Shown one piece after another: positions 16,546-24,301 of a DNA stretch of 64,000 bases. Where the stretch lies: NCBI GenBank assembly GCA_900467185.1, contig UBPA01000014.1, forward strand, positions 186,001 through 250,000, written 5' to 3'. Made by a program: the position numbers and the translations under genes. Every line of letters starts with the position of its first letter. The stretch's first letter is position 1. Source of the DNA: Hyphomicrobiales bacterium. GTDB taxonomy: Bacteria; Pseudomonadota; Alphaproteobacteria; Rhizobiales; Rhizobiaceae. A model generated the notes under the pieces. It had not been told where the DNA came from, made no database searches, and was given only the letters and a program-made list of their open reading frames with translations.

Positions 16546-16750
16546 ATACGGCAATCGCGCGTGAACGGCAATGTCAGCGGAGACGGCGGATGCAGGCTTT
16601 CCCGCCCGCGCGACACGAGGGAAGCTCGACCGCGCCGCTTCGATGCTTTAGCGGTGTCACCGCGCGGGCCGTTGGCAAGGCTGGCCTGACAGGCACGCCC
16701 CGCCCGACCGTGACGGATGAGAAAACCTTGCGACGGATGAAAGGGCCATC

Positions 16751-18394
16751 ATGGAAGGCGTGACGATTTCCCTGTTCCTGCTTTTGGCCGTGGTGGTCAG
16801 CGGCATGCTGGCGCGGATGTCGCCGATCGCCGTGCCGGTGCCGCTCGTGCAGATCGGGCTCGGCGCGCTTCTCGCGACCGTGACGGGTTCCGCGATCACG
16901 CTGGAGCCGACGCTGTTCTTCCTCCTCTTCCTGCCGCCGCTGCTGTTTCTCGACGGGTGGCGCATCCCAAAGGAAGGCTTGTTCCACGACAAAGGCACCA
17001 TTCTGGAACTCGCGCTCGGGCTCGTCATCTTCACGGTTCTCGGCATCGGGTTCTTCATCCACTGGATGGTGCCGGCGATCCCGCTGCCCGTCGCCTTCGC
17101 GCTGGCCGCCATCCTGTCGCCGACGGACCCGATCGCCGTCTCCGCCATCACGGCCCGGGTCCCCATCCCCAAGCGCGTGATGCACATTCTGGAAGGAGAG
17201 TCGCTGCTGAACGACGCCTCCGGCCTCGTCTGCATGCGCTTTGCCGTGGCTGCCACGCTCACCGGCACGTTCTCGGCCGGCGAAGCGGTGCTCACCTTTC
17301 TGTGGCTTGCGATCGGCGGCATTGCCGTGGGGCTCGGGGTGACGTGGCTGGTGACGCGCGCCAAGGACATCGTCTCGCGCAAGCTGGGCGAGGAGACCGG
17401 CTCGCAGATCCTCATCAGCATCCTCATTCCGTTCGGTGCCTATCTCCTGGCCGAACACCTGCATTGCTCCGGCATTCTCGCGGCGGTCGCAGCCGGCATC
17501 GCCATGAGCTACGAGGAGCAGCGTGGCAAGGTGCTCGCCGTGACCCGCGTGCGCCGCGCCGCCGTGTGGGATACGGTCCAGTTCACCATGAACGGCATCA
17601 TCTTCGTGCTGCTCGGCGAACAGCTTCCCGGCATCGCCTCGGGTGCGGCGCGCATCGTCAGCGATACCGGACACCTGCATCCGATCTGGCTCGGCTATTA
17701 CGTCGTCGCCATCACGCTGGCGCTCGCAGGTCTCAGACTGGCCTGGGTCTGGGTGTCCCTGCGCTTCACCTTGTTCAAGGCGGCCCGTCGTGGAGAGGTG
17801 ATCCACAAGCCGAGCTGGCGTCTCGTCGTCGCGATCTCGGTCGCCGGTGTGCGCGGGGCGATCACGCTGGCCGGCATTCTCACCCTGCCGCTGGTCATGA
17901 ACGATGGAACGCCCTTCCCGGCCCGCGATCTCGTGATCTTCCTCGCCGCCGGCGTCATCATCGTGTCCCTGGTGACCGCGAGCATCGCGCTCCCGGCCCT
18001 TTTGCAGGATCTCGAACTGCCGCCCGAGCCCTCCCACCAGCGCGAGGAGGACGATGCCCGCATCGCCGCTGCGGAAGCCGCGATCAAGGCCATCGAAGCC
18101 ACGCAACATCGCCTCGGCAACGGCCGGAACGATGCCGATCTCTATGCCGATGTCGGTACGCGCCTGATGGAGGTCTATCGCCAGCGCATCGACGGGCGGT
18201 CGCGCTCGGGCGACGAGAACGACCAGATCCGCAAGGTGGAGGAGATCGAGCGCATCCTGCGGCTTGCCGGCGCCCGCGCCGAGCGCGACCAGATCCTCAA
18301 GATGGCGCGTGCGCGCAAACTGCCCGACGAGATGGCGCGGCGCATCGTGCGCGAAATCGACCTGACCGAGGCGCGCCTGAGTTCGCCGACATGA
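16751..18394 (+). CDS. Na+(K+)/H+ antiporter, CPA1 family
   Basis: This is an inner-membrane cation/proton exchanger, 547 aa, with about 12 hydrophobic segments. The transport motifs are visible: AAILSPTDPIAVSAI near residue 120 and GESLLNDASGLVCMRFAV near 155, containing the ND pair expected to bind the cation. A charged cytoplasmic tail of about 120 residues (from about 425) is rich in Glu, Arg and Ala. It stands alone before gnd. The ion specificity (Na+ or K+) cannot be told from the sequence. Confidence 0.92.
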   Translation: MEGVTISLFLLLAVVVSGMLARMSPIAVPVPLVQIGLGALLATVTGSAITLEPTLFFLLFLPPLLFLDGWRIPKEGLFHDKGTILELALGLVIFTVLGIGFFIHWMVPAIPLPVAFALAAILSPTDPIAVSAITARVPIPKRVMHILEGESLLNDASGLVCMRFAVAATLTGTFSAGEAVLTFLWLAIGGIAVGLGVTWLVTRAKDIVSRKLGEETGSQILISILIPFGAYLLAEHLHCSGILAAVAAGIAMSYEEQRGKVLAVTRVRRAAVWDTVQFTMNGIIFVLLGEQLPGIASGAARIVSDTGHLHPIWLGYYVVAITLALAGLRLAWVWVSLRFTLFKAARRGEVIHKPSWRLVVAISVAGVRGAITLAGILTLPLVMNDGTPFPARDLVIFLAAGVIIVSLVTASIALPALLQDLELPPEPSHQREEDDARIAAAEAAIKAIEATQHRLGNGRNDADLYADVGTRLMEVYRQRIDGRSRSGDENDQIRKVEEIERILRLAGARAERDQILKMARARKLPDEMARRIVREIDLTEARLSSPT

Positions 18395-18500
18395 GCGGAA
18401 CACGCCGACAGCACCGGCAGGAGGTTCCCTCGGGCTCGAACCGGCCTACATAAAAGCTGCCGCCACCAACCGGCGACAGAAGCAGGAAGGTTTCAATCCA

Positions 18501-19511
18501 ATGCAGATCGGAATGATGGGACTGGGCAGGATGGGCGCGAACATGGTGCGCCGCCTGCTGCGCGGGGGCCATGAATGCGTCGTCTACGACATCAACCCGG
18601 CAAGCGTCGCAGCCCTCGTTGAGGAAGGTGCCGTGGGTGCTGCCTCGGTGGAGGAGCTGGTGTCGAAGCTGGCGAAGCCGGCGGCCGTCTGGCTGATGCT
18701 GCCAGCGGCGATCACCGATGCGAACCTCGAGCGCGTGGCGGCCCATATGGTGCCGGGCGATATCATCATCGACGGCGGCAACTCGTTCTACCATGACGAC
18801 GTCGATCGCGCCGAACGCCTCTCGGCCCGGTCGCTGAACTATGTGGACGTGGGAACGAGCGGCGGCGTCTGGGGTCTCGATCGCGGCTATTGCCTGATGA
18901 TCGGCGGGCCGGACGATGCCGTCCGCCATCTCGACCCCATCTTCGCGACGCTCGCCCCGGGCGGCGATATCGACCCTGCCGACGTCAGCGAAAACATGAC
19001 GACCGCAGATCGCGGCTACCTGCACTGCGGACCGAGCGGCTCCGGCCATTTCGTCAAGATGGTGCATAACGGCATCGAATACGGCATGATGGCGGCCTAT
19101 GCGGAAGGCATGAACCTCCTGAAGGCCGCCAATGCCGGGAAGGCCGATCGCGCCGCCGATGCGGAAACGAGCCCGCTGCAGCAGCCGAAATATTATCAGT
19201 TCGATCTCGATCTCGCCGCCATCGCCGAAGTCTGGCGCCATGGCAGCGTCGTCAGTTCCTGGCTGCTCGATCTGACAGCCGGCGCCCTGAAGACCGATCC
19301 GGATCTCGCCGGCTTCAGCGGCCGGGTGTCGGATTCCGGCGAAGGCCGGTGGACGGTCAAGGCGGCGATCGACACCGGCGTGCCGGTGCCCGTTCTGTCG
19401 TCGGCGCTCTACCAGCGCTTCACCTCGCAGGGCGAGGCCGAGTTCGGCGACAAGCTGCTCTCCGCCATGCGCTTCGCCTTCGGCGGCCACCACGAAAAGC
19501 CGAAGAGCTGA
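18501..19511 (+). CDS. gnd: 6-phosphogluconate dehydrogenase, decarboxylating (short type)
   Basis: This enzyme oxidatively decarboxylates 6-phosphogluconate to ribulose 5-phosphate in the cytoplasm (pentose phosphate pathway). The 336-aa product has the Rossmann MMGLGRMGANMVRRLLRGGH at the N-terminus, the substrate region VDVGTSGGVWGLDRGYCLMI, and the catalytic Lys/Asn segment GSGHFVKMVHNGIEYGMM. Length of about 336 rather than 470 marks the short YqeC/GndA-type form. AGGAAGG precedes the ATG. It is monocistronic, with a strong hairpin 15 bp after the stop. Confidence 0.93.
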   Translation: MQIGMMGLGRMGANMVRRLLRGGHECVVYDINPASVAALVEEGAVGAASVEELVSKLAKPAAVWLMLPAAITDANLERVAAHMVPGDIIIDGGNSFYHDDVDRAERLSARSLNYVDVGTSGGVWGLDRGYCLMIGGPDDAVRHLDPIFATLAPGGDIDPADVSENMTTADRGYLHCGPSGSGHFVKMVHNGIEYGMMAAYAEGMNLLKAANAGKADRAADAETSPLQQPKYYQFDLDLAAIAEVWRHGSVVSSWLLDLTAGALKTDPDLAGFSGRVSDSGEGRWTVKAAIDTGVPVPVLSSALYQRFTSQGEAEFGDKLLSAMRFAFGGHHEKPKS

Positions 19512-19525
19512 TCGTCGTCGATACC

Positions 19526-19561
19526 GTCCGTAGCGGGCAGGCGCGCCCGCCCGCTACGGAC
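19526..19561. terminator. Bidirectional terminator between gnd and the convergent oxidoreductase
   Basis: A perfect 13-bp stem gtccgtagcgggc/gcccgctacggac encloses a 10-nt loop. It lies between two convergent stops (19511 and 19573) and could end both transcripts. Confidence 0.75.
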
Positions 19562-19572
19562 CTTTGCGGATC

Positions 19573-20574
19573 TTAGGCGACCTTGATCACGACCTTGCCC
19601 TTGGCGCGTCCCGTCTCGACATAGGCCAGAGCCTCGGGCGTCTGGGCGAAGGGGAAGACCTTGTCCACGACGGCGCTGAGGATGCCCTTGTCGACAAGCC
19701 CGGCGATCTGTTCCAGCTGCCGTCCATCGGCGCGCATGAACAGGAAGGAATAGTGCACGCCAAGGCGCTTTGCCTGCTTGCGCACGCTGCGGCTGATGAG
19801 CCGGATGACGAGCTTCAGCACTCCGTTCAGCTTCAGCGCGTCGGCAAAGCCTGGATCCGGCGGGCCCGAGATCGAAACGAGATGGCCGCCGGGCTTCAGC
19901 ACCTTCAGCGATTTCGCCAGCGTCTTCGGGTCCTGGCTGTTCAGCACGACATCGTAGCCCGAAAGCACCTTCTCCAAGTCCTCCGTTTTGTAGTCGATGA
20001 CGATGTCGGCACCGAGGCTTTTGACGAGCGGCGCGTTCTTCGCGCTGGTCGTCGTCGCCACGGTTGCGCCCAGATGCTTGGCAAGCTGGATCGCGATCGT
20101 GCCGACGCCGCCCGAACCGGCCTGGATGAAGACCTTCTGGCCCGGCTTGACCCGGGCGACATCGACCAGCGCCTGCCAAGCGGTCAGGGCGACGAGCGGG
20201 AGCGAGGCTGCCTCGTCCATCGTCAGGGTGCGGGGCTTCAGGGCGACATCGGCCTCATCGATGGCGATGAACTCGGCGAACGTTCCGACCCGGTTATCCC
20301 TCGGGCGGGCATAGATCTCGTCGCCGATCTGGAAGCGGCTGACACCGGGGCCGACGTCCACGATGGTGCCGGCGACGTCATGGCCAAGCACGAAGGGCGG
20401 GCGATAAGGCAGGAACATCTTGAACTCGCCGTTGCGGATCTTCGCATCCAGCACGTTGACGGCCGTCGCTTCGATGCGAACGAGCACATCCTTTTCCTGA
20501 ACCTGCGGATTTGGCCGATCCGCGAGGCGCAACGGGGCATTTTTCTTGTATTTCTCGACGACAAAGGCTTTCAC
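19573..20574 (-). CDS. NADP-dependent medium-chain oxidoreductase (quinone oxidoreductase-like)
   Basis: This is a 333-aa zinc-free medium-chain dehydrogenase/reductase. The GTG at 20574 is used, with GGAG upstream. It has the N-terminal GroES-like domain (PPFVLGHDVAGTIVDVGPGV) and the Rossmann motif QAGSGGVGTIAIQLAKHLGA near residue 150, and then VIDYKTED, which fits NADPH use. The Cys and His ligands of catalytic zinc are absent. It is divergent neither from nor coupled to a partner, but a TetR gene lies 90 bp upstream on the same strand, probably its regulator. Substrate unknown; a quinone or enone is typical. Confidence 0.88.
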   Translation of the reverse strand: MKAFVVEKYKKNAPLRLADRPNPQVQEKDVLVRIEATAVNVLDAKIRNGEFKMFLPYRPPFVLGHDVAGTIVDVGPGVSRFQIGDEIYARPRDNRVGTFAEFIAIDEADVALKPRTLTMDEAASLPLVALTAWQALVDVARVKPGQKVFIQAGSGGVGTIAIQLAKHLGATVATTTSAKNAPLVKSLGADIVIDYKTEDLEKVLSGYDVVLNSQDPKTLAKSLKVLKPGGHLVSISGPPDPGFADALKLNGVLKLVIRLISRSVRKQAKRLGVHYSFLFMRADGRQLEQIAGLVDKGILSAVVDKVFPFAQTPEALAYVETGRAKGKVVIKVA

Positions 20575-20666
20575 GAGGGATCTCCGGTCTGCTGCGCCCT
20601 TCAAACGGGGGCATTCGACATAGCTGGGGGCGCTGTTGCGCCTGGTTCTGATGAGGGATTTGCGGG

Positions 20667-21257
20667 TCAGTCCGCCTTGACGGCGGGGTTGCGGGAACGG
20701 CCGGCCAGAACGTCGATCGCGTCCTTTCCAGCCTGCAGGATACGATCCGAGACGTCGGCATCGACGGCGCGTGAGAGTTGCAGGGTGCCGATCATCATGG
20801 CGAAGATCGCCGTCGCCACGTCCTCCCTGTTTTCGACATCGGCCGGAAGCGCCTCCGCAAGCTGCAGCACCAGCACGCGGGACTGCGCGGCATACATGTC
20901 GCGCGTCTCCGGCGGCTGACGGGAAAGCTCCGGAAGAAGCGCCGCGGAGGCGCAGCCCTTGCCCGGCTCGTCGCGGTGGTCGGGCGAAAGATAGATATCA
21001 ACGATCCGCTGCAGGCCGCCCTCGTCCAGCACACCCCGCAGCCATGTCGCCTGCTGGCTCAGGGCATCCGAAACGGTCTCCCGCACCAGATCGGCCTTGG
21101 AGGGAAAGTGCGGATAGAACGCTCCGTTCGTCATCCCCGCATCCTTCATGATCGTGGCGAGACCGGAGGCGGCGATCCCGTCCGTGCGGAACCTTTCGAC
21201 GGCAACATCCATGATCCGGCGGCGCGAGGCATCCTTCCGGCCTTTTTCGTAACGCAT
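20667..21257 (-). CDS. TetR-family regulator
   Basis: This is a 196-aa repressor. The HTH is at the N-terminus (IMDVAVERFRTDGIAASGLA, then MTNGAFYPHFPSKADLVRE), with a helical ligand-binding C-terminal domain that contains a KGCASAALLPELSRQPPE segment typical of the AcrR/YxaF-like group. It lies directly upstream, on the same strand, of the oxidoreductase gene, which it probably controls. Upstream DNA (21258-21320) has dyads that could be its operator. Confidence 0.9.
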   Translation of the reverse strand: MRYEKGRKDASRRRIMDVAVERFRTDGIAASGLATIMKDAGMTNGAFYPHFPSKADLVRETVSDALSQQATWLRGVLDEGGLQRIVDIYLSPDHRDEPGKGCASAALLPELSRQPPETRDMYAAQSRVLVLQLAEALPADVENREDVATAIFAMMIGTLQLSRAVDADVSDRILQAGKDAIDVLAGRSRNPAVKAD

Positions 21258-21276
21258 GACGCGTGATCCCTCTCTA

Positions 21277-21317
21277 TTGCATTACGATCATAATACCATT
21301 GAATTCGGATAATGCAA
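21277..21317. promoter_or_regulatory. Candidate TetR operator region with dyads
   Basis: An interrupted inverted repeat ttgcatta/taatgcaa (21277-21284 and 21310-21317, 25 bp apart) surrounds a near-perfect dyad attacgatcataat (21281-21294). It lies 20-60 bp upstream of the tetR start. Assignment to the adjacent regulator is inferred from position. Confidence 0.5.
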
Positions 21318-21624
21318 CAGTCCTAGGCGCCGAAATCCGGAGCGCTCATCGTAAGAAAGCGGGATGAACGCTGCAGCCGGGCAAGACGAGGCTGGCCCGC
21401 GGCGGCGCGGCTCTCCGGCGCCATGTCAGCCCCAAGGTCGATCTGGCGGATGTCATCGCCATCATGTTCGGCAAAACGTACGCTCTGCGCCCGCCACGCA
21501 GAAGGCGGGCGCCCGATGCCGTGAAATCGCTGAACGCCCCTGAACGAACGAAGGCCGCGCGTCCTCATCGACACGCGGCCTTCGGCTTTCGGCATGCCGG
21601 CCTGCAAAGGGCCGGCGGTCGCAT
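21318..21624. other. Intergenic region without gene
   Basis: This stretch of about 300 bp between a TetR gene and the end of the acrylyl-CoA reductase-like gene contains no convincing reading frame. Its only clear structure is a 10-bp stem gaaggccgcg/cgcggccttc at 21550-21583, probably the terminator of the minus-strand oxidoreductase transcript. Confidence 0.5.
21550..21583 (-). terminator. Terminator-like hairpin downstream of the acuI-like gene
   Basis: The stem gaaggccgcg/cgcggccttc with a 14-nt loop lies about 40 bp past the stop at 21625 in the minus direction. The following T content is weak (gttcgttc). Confidence 0.5.
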
Positions 21625-22611
21625 TCAGAGATTGACGTCCACGACCGTGCGGCCCTGAACATGCCCGCCCAGAATGCTCTCCGCCACCGCCGGCACCTGC
21701 TCGAGGCCGATGACCGTCGTCGTCCGCGCAAGCTTCTTCAGATCGAGATCGCGCCCGAGACGCTCCCAGGCCTGAAGGCGCACGGCCTGCGGGGCGTTGA
21801 CCGAGTCGATGCCGGCCAGCGTGATGTTGCGCAGGATAAACGGCAGCACCGTCGCCGGAAGGTCGCGCCCCTGGGCGAGGCCACAAGCGGTGACGACGCC
21901 ACGGTACCGGGTCTGCGCCAGCACATTCACCAGCGTATGGCTGCCGACACTGTCGATCGCCCCCGCCCAGCGCGGCGTCGTGATGGGCGCACCCGGCTCC
22001 GACAGCGTCTTGCGGTCGATGACATCGGCCGCACCGAGCTCGCGGAGATAGGCCGCCTCCTTGAGACGTCCGGTCGAGGCGACGACGCGATATCCGAGGC
22101 CGGAGAGAAGCGAGATGGCAACCGATCCGACGCCGCCATTGGCGCCGGTCACGAGGATATCGCCCTTGTCGGGCGTGATCCCGCCATGTTCGAGCGCAAG
22201 CACGGAGAGCATGGCCGTGTAGCCCGCCGTGCCGATGGCCATGGCGTCCTTCGTCGACAGCGGGTCGGGAAGCTTGACCAGCCAGTCGCCGCTCAGCCGG
22301 GCCTTCTGGGCAAAACCGCCATGATGGCTCTGGCTCAGGCCCCAGCCATTGGCGACCACGCGATCGCCGACCTTAAAATCGGGATGCGAGGACGCCGAGA
22401 CCGTTCCGGCAAGGTCGATGCCCGGCACGAGCGGAAAGCGCTCGATGACCGGAACGCGACCGGTGATGGCCATCCCGTCCTTGTAGTTCACGGTGGAGTA
22501 ATCCACGTCCACCGTGACGTTGCCGTCCATCAGGTCGGCTTCGGTGAGGTCGACAAGTCTCGTGGACAACGCATCGCCATCCTTGGCGGTGAGCAGGGCT
22601 TTGAACGTCAT
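21625..22611 (-). CDS. Acrylyl-CoA reductase family NADPH oxidoreductase (YhdH/AcuI-like)
   Basis: This is a 328-aa medium-chain reductase. The ATG at 22611 begins MTFKALL. Family features: YSTVNYKDGMAITG, VPGIDLAGTVSASSHPDFKV, the NADPH fold VTGANGGVGSVAISLLSGLG near residue 150, and ending GRTVVDV. YhdH/AcuI enzymes reduce acrylyl-CoA to propionyl-CoA; here the substrate is unproven because no DMSP or acrylate genes are near. It is on the same strand, 40 bp after the SDR gene, so both are probably in one operon controlled by the divergent TetR gene. Confidence 0.88.
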   Translation of the reverse strand: MTFKALLTAKDGDALSTRLVDLTEADLMDGNVTVDVDYSTVNYKDGMAITGRVPVIERFPLVPGIDLAGTVSASSHPDFKVGDRVVANGWGLSQSHHGGFAQKARLSGDWLVKLPDPLSTKDAMAIGTAGYTAMLSVLALEHGGITPDKGDILVTGANGGVGSVAISLLSGLGYRVVASTGRLKEAAYLRELGAADVIDRKTLSEPGAPITTPRWAGAIDSVGSHTLVNVLAQTRYRGVVTACGLAQGRDLPATVLPFILRNITLAGIDSVNAPQAVRLQAWERLGRDLDLKKLARTTTVIGLEQVPAVAESILGGHVQGRTVVDVNL

Positions 22612-22648
22612 TCTGGTTTTCCTGTTGAAGACAAGGGCGGCGCGCGTC

Positions 22649-23437
22649 TCATCCGGCCGTGCGGTAGCGCTCGGCAGCATGCTCCTGCCGGGTGTTCGGA
22701 AGCATCGCCTGGCGTGCCGCCTCATAGGTTTCCCACTGGGCCACATCGCGCAGCGGCGGGATTGTCACGGCTTCGCGGCGATCATAGCCGACAAGCGCGG
22801 CATCGACCAGTTCGGCAACCTCCATGACGCCGCTCATCGTGTTGACGTCGATGCCGGAGTGCTCCCAGATCTCGGTTCGGGTGGCGGCGGGAAGCACGGC
22901 CTGGACATAGACGCCCTTCGGACCGAGCTCGACGCTGAGGCTCTGCGAGAGAAAGGTAACGAAAGCCTTGGTGGCGCCATAGACGGACATGGCGAATTCG
23001 GGCGCGAGACCGACGACCGACGAAATGTTGACGATGGCACCGGTGCCGGCTTCGGCGAAGCGCGGTGCGACGGCGCTGGCAAGACGCACGACGGCGGTCG
23101 TGTTCAAGGCGACGAGCCGGGCCACATCGTCAGGCGTCTGGGTGAGGAAGCCGCCGCGCAGATTGCCGCCGGCATTGTTGACCAGCACGCCGATCGTCGC
23201 ATCCTCGCGCAGACGCGCCTCTACGATGTCGAGGTCGGCGACGCGGGTGAGGTCGGCCTGGATGATGTCGATGGAGACACCTGTTTCCTGGATCAGCCGT
23301 GCCGCGACGGCGTCGAGCCGGGCCTTGTTGCGGGCCACGAGAACGAGGTCATGCCCGCGGCGGGCAAAACGCTCGGCATAGACTTCGCCGATACCGGTCG
23401 AAGCGCCGGTGATGAGAACTGCTGGAAGTTTGGACAC
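22649..23437 (-). CDS. Short-chain dehydrogenase/reductase
   Basis: This is a 262-aa classical SDR. It has the cofactor motif LITGASTGIGEVYAERFARR at the N-terminus, NNAGG near residue 90, catalytic Ser in VNISSVVG, and Tyr/Lys in YGATK. It starts with GTG at 23437. It is the first gene of a two-gene operon with the acrylyl-CoA reductase-like gene, and divergent from a TetR regulator; a palindrome lies inside its promoter. The substrate is unknown. Confidence 0.9.
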   Translation of the reverse strand: MSKLPAVLITGASTGIGEVYAERFARRGHDLVLVARNKARLDAVAARLIQETGVSIDIIQADLTRVADLDIVEARLREDATIGVLVNNAGGNLRGGFLTQTPDDVARLVALNTTAVVRLASAVAPRFAEAGTGAIVNISSVVGLAPEFAMSVYGATKAFVTFLSQSLSVELGPKGVYVQAVLPAATRTEIWEHSGIDVNTMSGVMEVAELVDAALVGYDRREAVTIPPLRDVAQWETYEAARQAMLPNTRQEHAAERYRTAG

Positions 23438-23466
23438 GATGCACTCTCGCTTTGCGAACAGATTCT

Positions 23467-23488
23467 AATGATGACGACTATCATCATT
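23467..23488. promoter_or_regulatory. Second TetR-type inverted repeat in the SDR/tetR intergenic region
   Basis: The repeat aatgatga-N6-tcatcatt uses the same TGATGA/TCATCA half-sites as the palindrome at 23498-23511, with wider spacing. A related but imperfect copy (atgatg-N8-catgaa) lies at 23638-23657, just before the tetR gene. Confidence 0.6.
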
Positions 23489-23492
23489 GTTC

Positions 23493-23522
23493 TATTTATG
23501 ATGATCATCATGAAACTGTCAA
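23493..23522 (-). promoter_or_regulatory. Promoter of the SDR operon with an embedded TetR-type operator
   Basis: Read on the minus strand, TTGACA (23522-23517) and TAAATA (23498-23493) are separated by 18 bp. The palindrome atgatgatcatcat (23498-23511) fills the spacer, an arrangement that would block RNA polymerase. The consensus match is good, and the regulator is taken to be the divergent TetR gene. Confidence 0.72.
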
Positions 23523-23704
23523 TGGCTTTGTTCGGCAAATCTTTCGGTGGCAATGTGGCGGGACAGCGAGCCCGGCAGGGCCTGCGGAAGAACGCATCGT
23601 AGGCCAGCCATTGCCTTGACAGGTCGCACCCTCTACAATGATGACAATGATCATGAATGTTGCCGGCACTCTCCTGTGCCGCGAAGGCTTGGGAGACGAT
23701 CCGC

Positions 23705-24277
23705 ATGAAAGTCAGTCGGGAACAGATGGCGGAAAACCGCCTCCGTATTCTGGATGCGGCCAGCAGGCTGTTTCGCGAAAAAGGGTTCGAAGCGGTGACG
23801 GTCTCCGAGGTAATGAAGGCCGCGGGCCTCACTCACGGCGGCTTTTATGGCCACTTCACGTCGAAGGACGATCTGGTGGCACAGGCCCTGGCCAGCACGT
23901 TCCGGGCGCGGGCGGAGGATACGCAGGACATCGCTGCCTATCTCGACCAGTATCTCACCCCGCGTCATCGCGACAATCCGGGCAATGGCTGCCCGATCGC
24001 CGGCCTCAGCGCCGAAAGCCGCCATCAGGGCGAAGCCGCTCGGGCCGCCATCACGCAGGGCCTGCAGACGCAGATCGCGCGCATGAGCCGGACGCCGGAT
24101 GGCGACACGAGCCCCGAGATGCGGCGGGCCGTCATCGGTAGCTGGGCCGCCATGGTCGGCGCCATCATCCTCTCCCGCGCCATCGTCGATCCCGACCTAT
24201 CCGACGAGGTACTGCGGGAAACCCGCGCCTGGATAAGGGGGGATAGCGATCGGGTCGCCGAACCCGCGGCGTCCTGA
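23705..24277 (+). CDS. TetR-family regulator divergent from the SDR operon
   Basis: This is a 190-aa repressor from the ATG at 23705. The HTH covers RILDAASRLFREKGFEAVTV and the recognition helix MKAAGLTHGGFYGHFTSKDD. The C-terminal domain has the GNGCPIAGLSAES segment of the TetR_C group found next to oxidoreductases and hydrolases. It is divergent from the SDR gene, with three related motifs between them, so autoregulation and repression of the SDR operon are likely. The same operator half-sites occur before the hydrolase at 63714. Confidence 0.9.
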   Translation: MKVSREQMAENRLRILDAASRLFREKGFEAVTVSEVMKAAGLTHGGFYGHFTSKDDLVAQALASTFRARAEDTQDIAAYLDQYLTPRHRDNPGNGCPIAGLSAESRHQGEAARAAITQGLQTQIARMSRTPDGDTSPEMRRAVIGSWAAMVGAIILSRAIVDPDLSDEVLRETRAWIRGDSDRVAEPAAS

Positions 24278-24301
24278 CGGCAGGGCTTCGCCGAATTAGC
24301 C

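Noticed and set aside
16574-18403. 609-codon minus frame over the antiporter
   Set aside because: The + strand frame has antiporter motifs; the minus frame is Asp/Arg/His-rich shadow sequence.
23616-23639. TTGACA and TACAAT upstream of the second TetR gene as a promoter
   Set aside because: The spacer is only 12 bp, too short for a normal sigma-70-type promoter.
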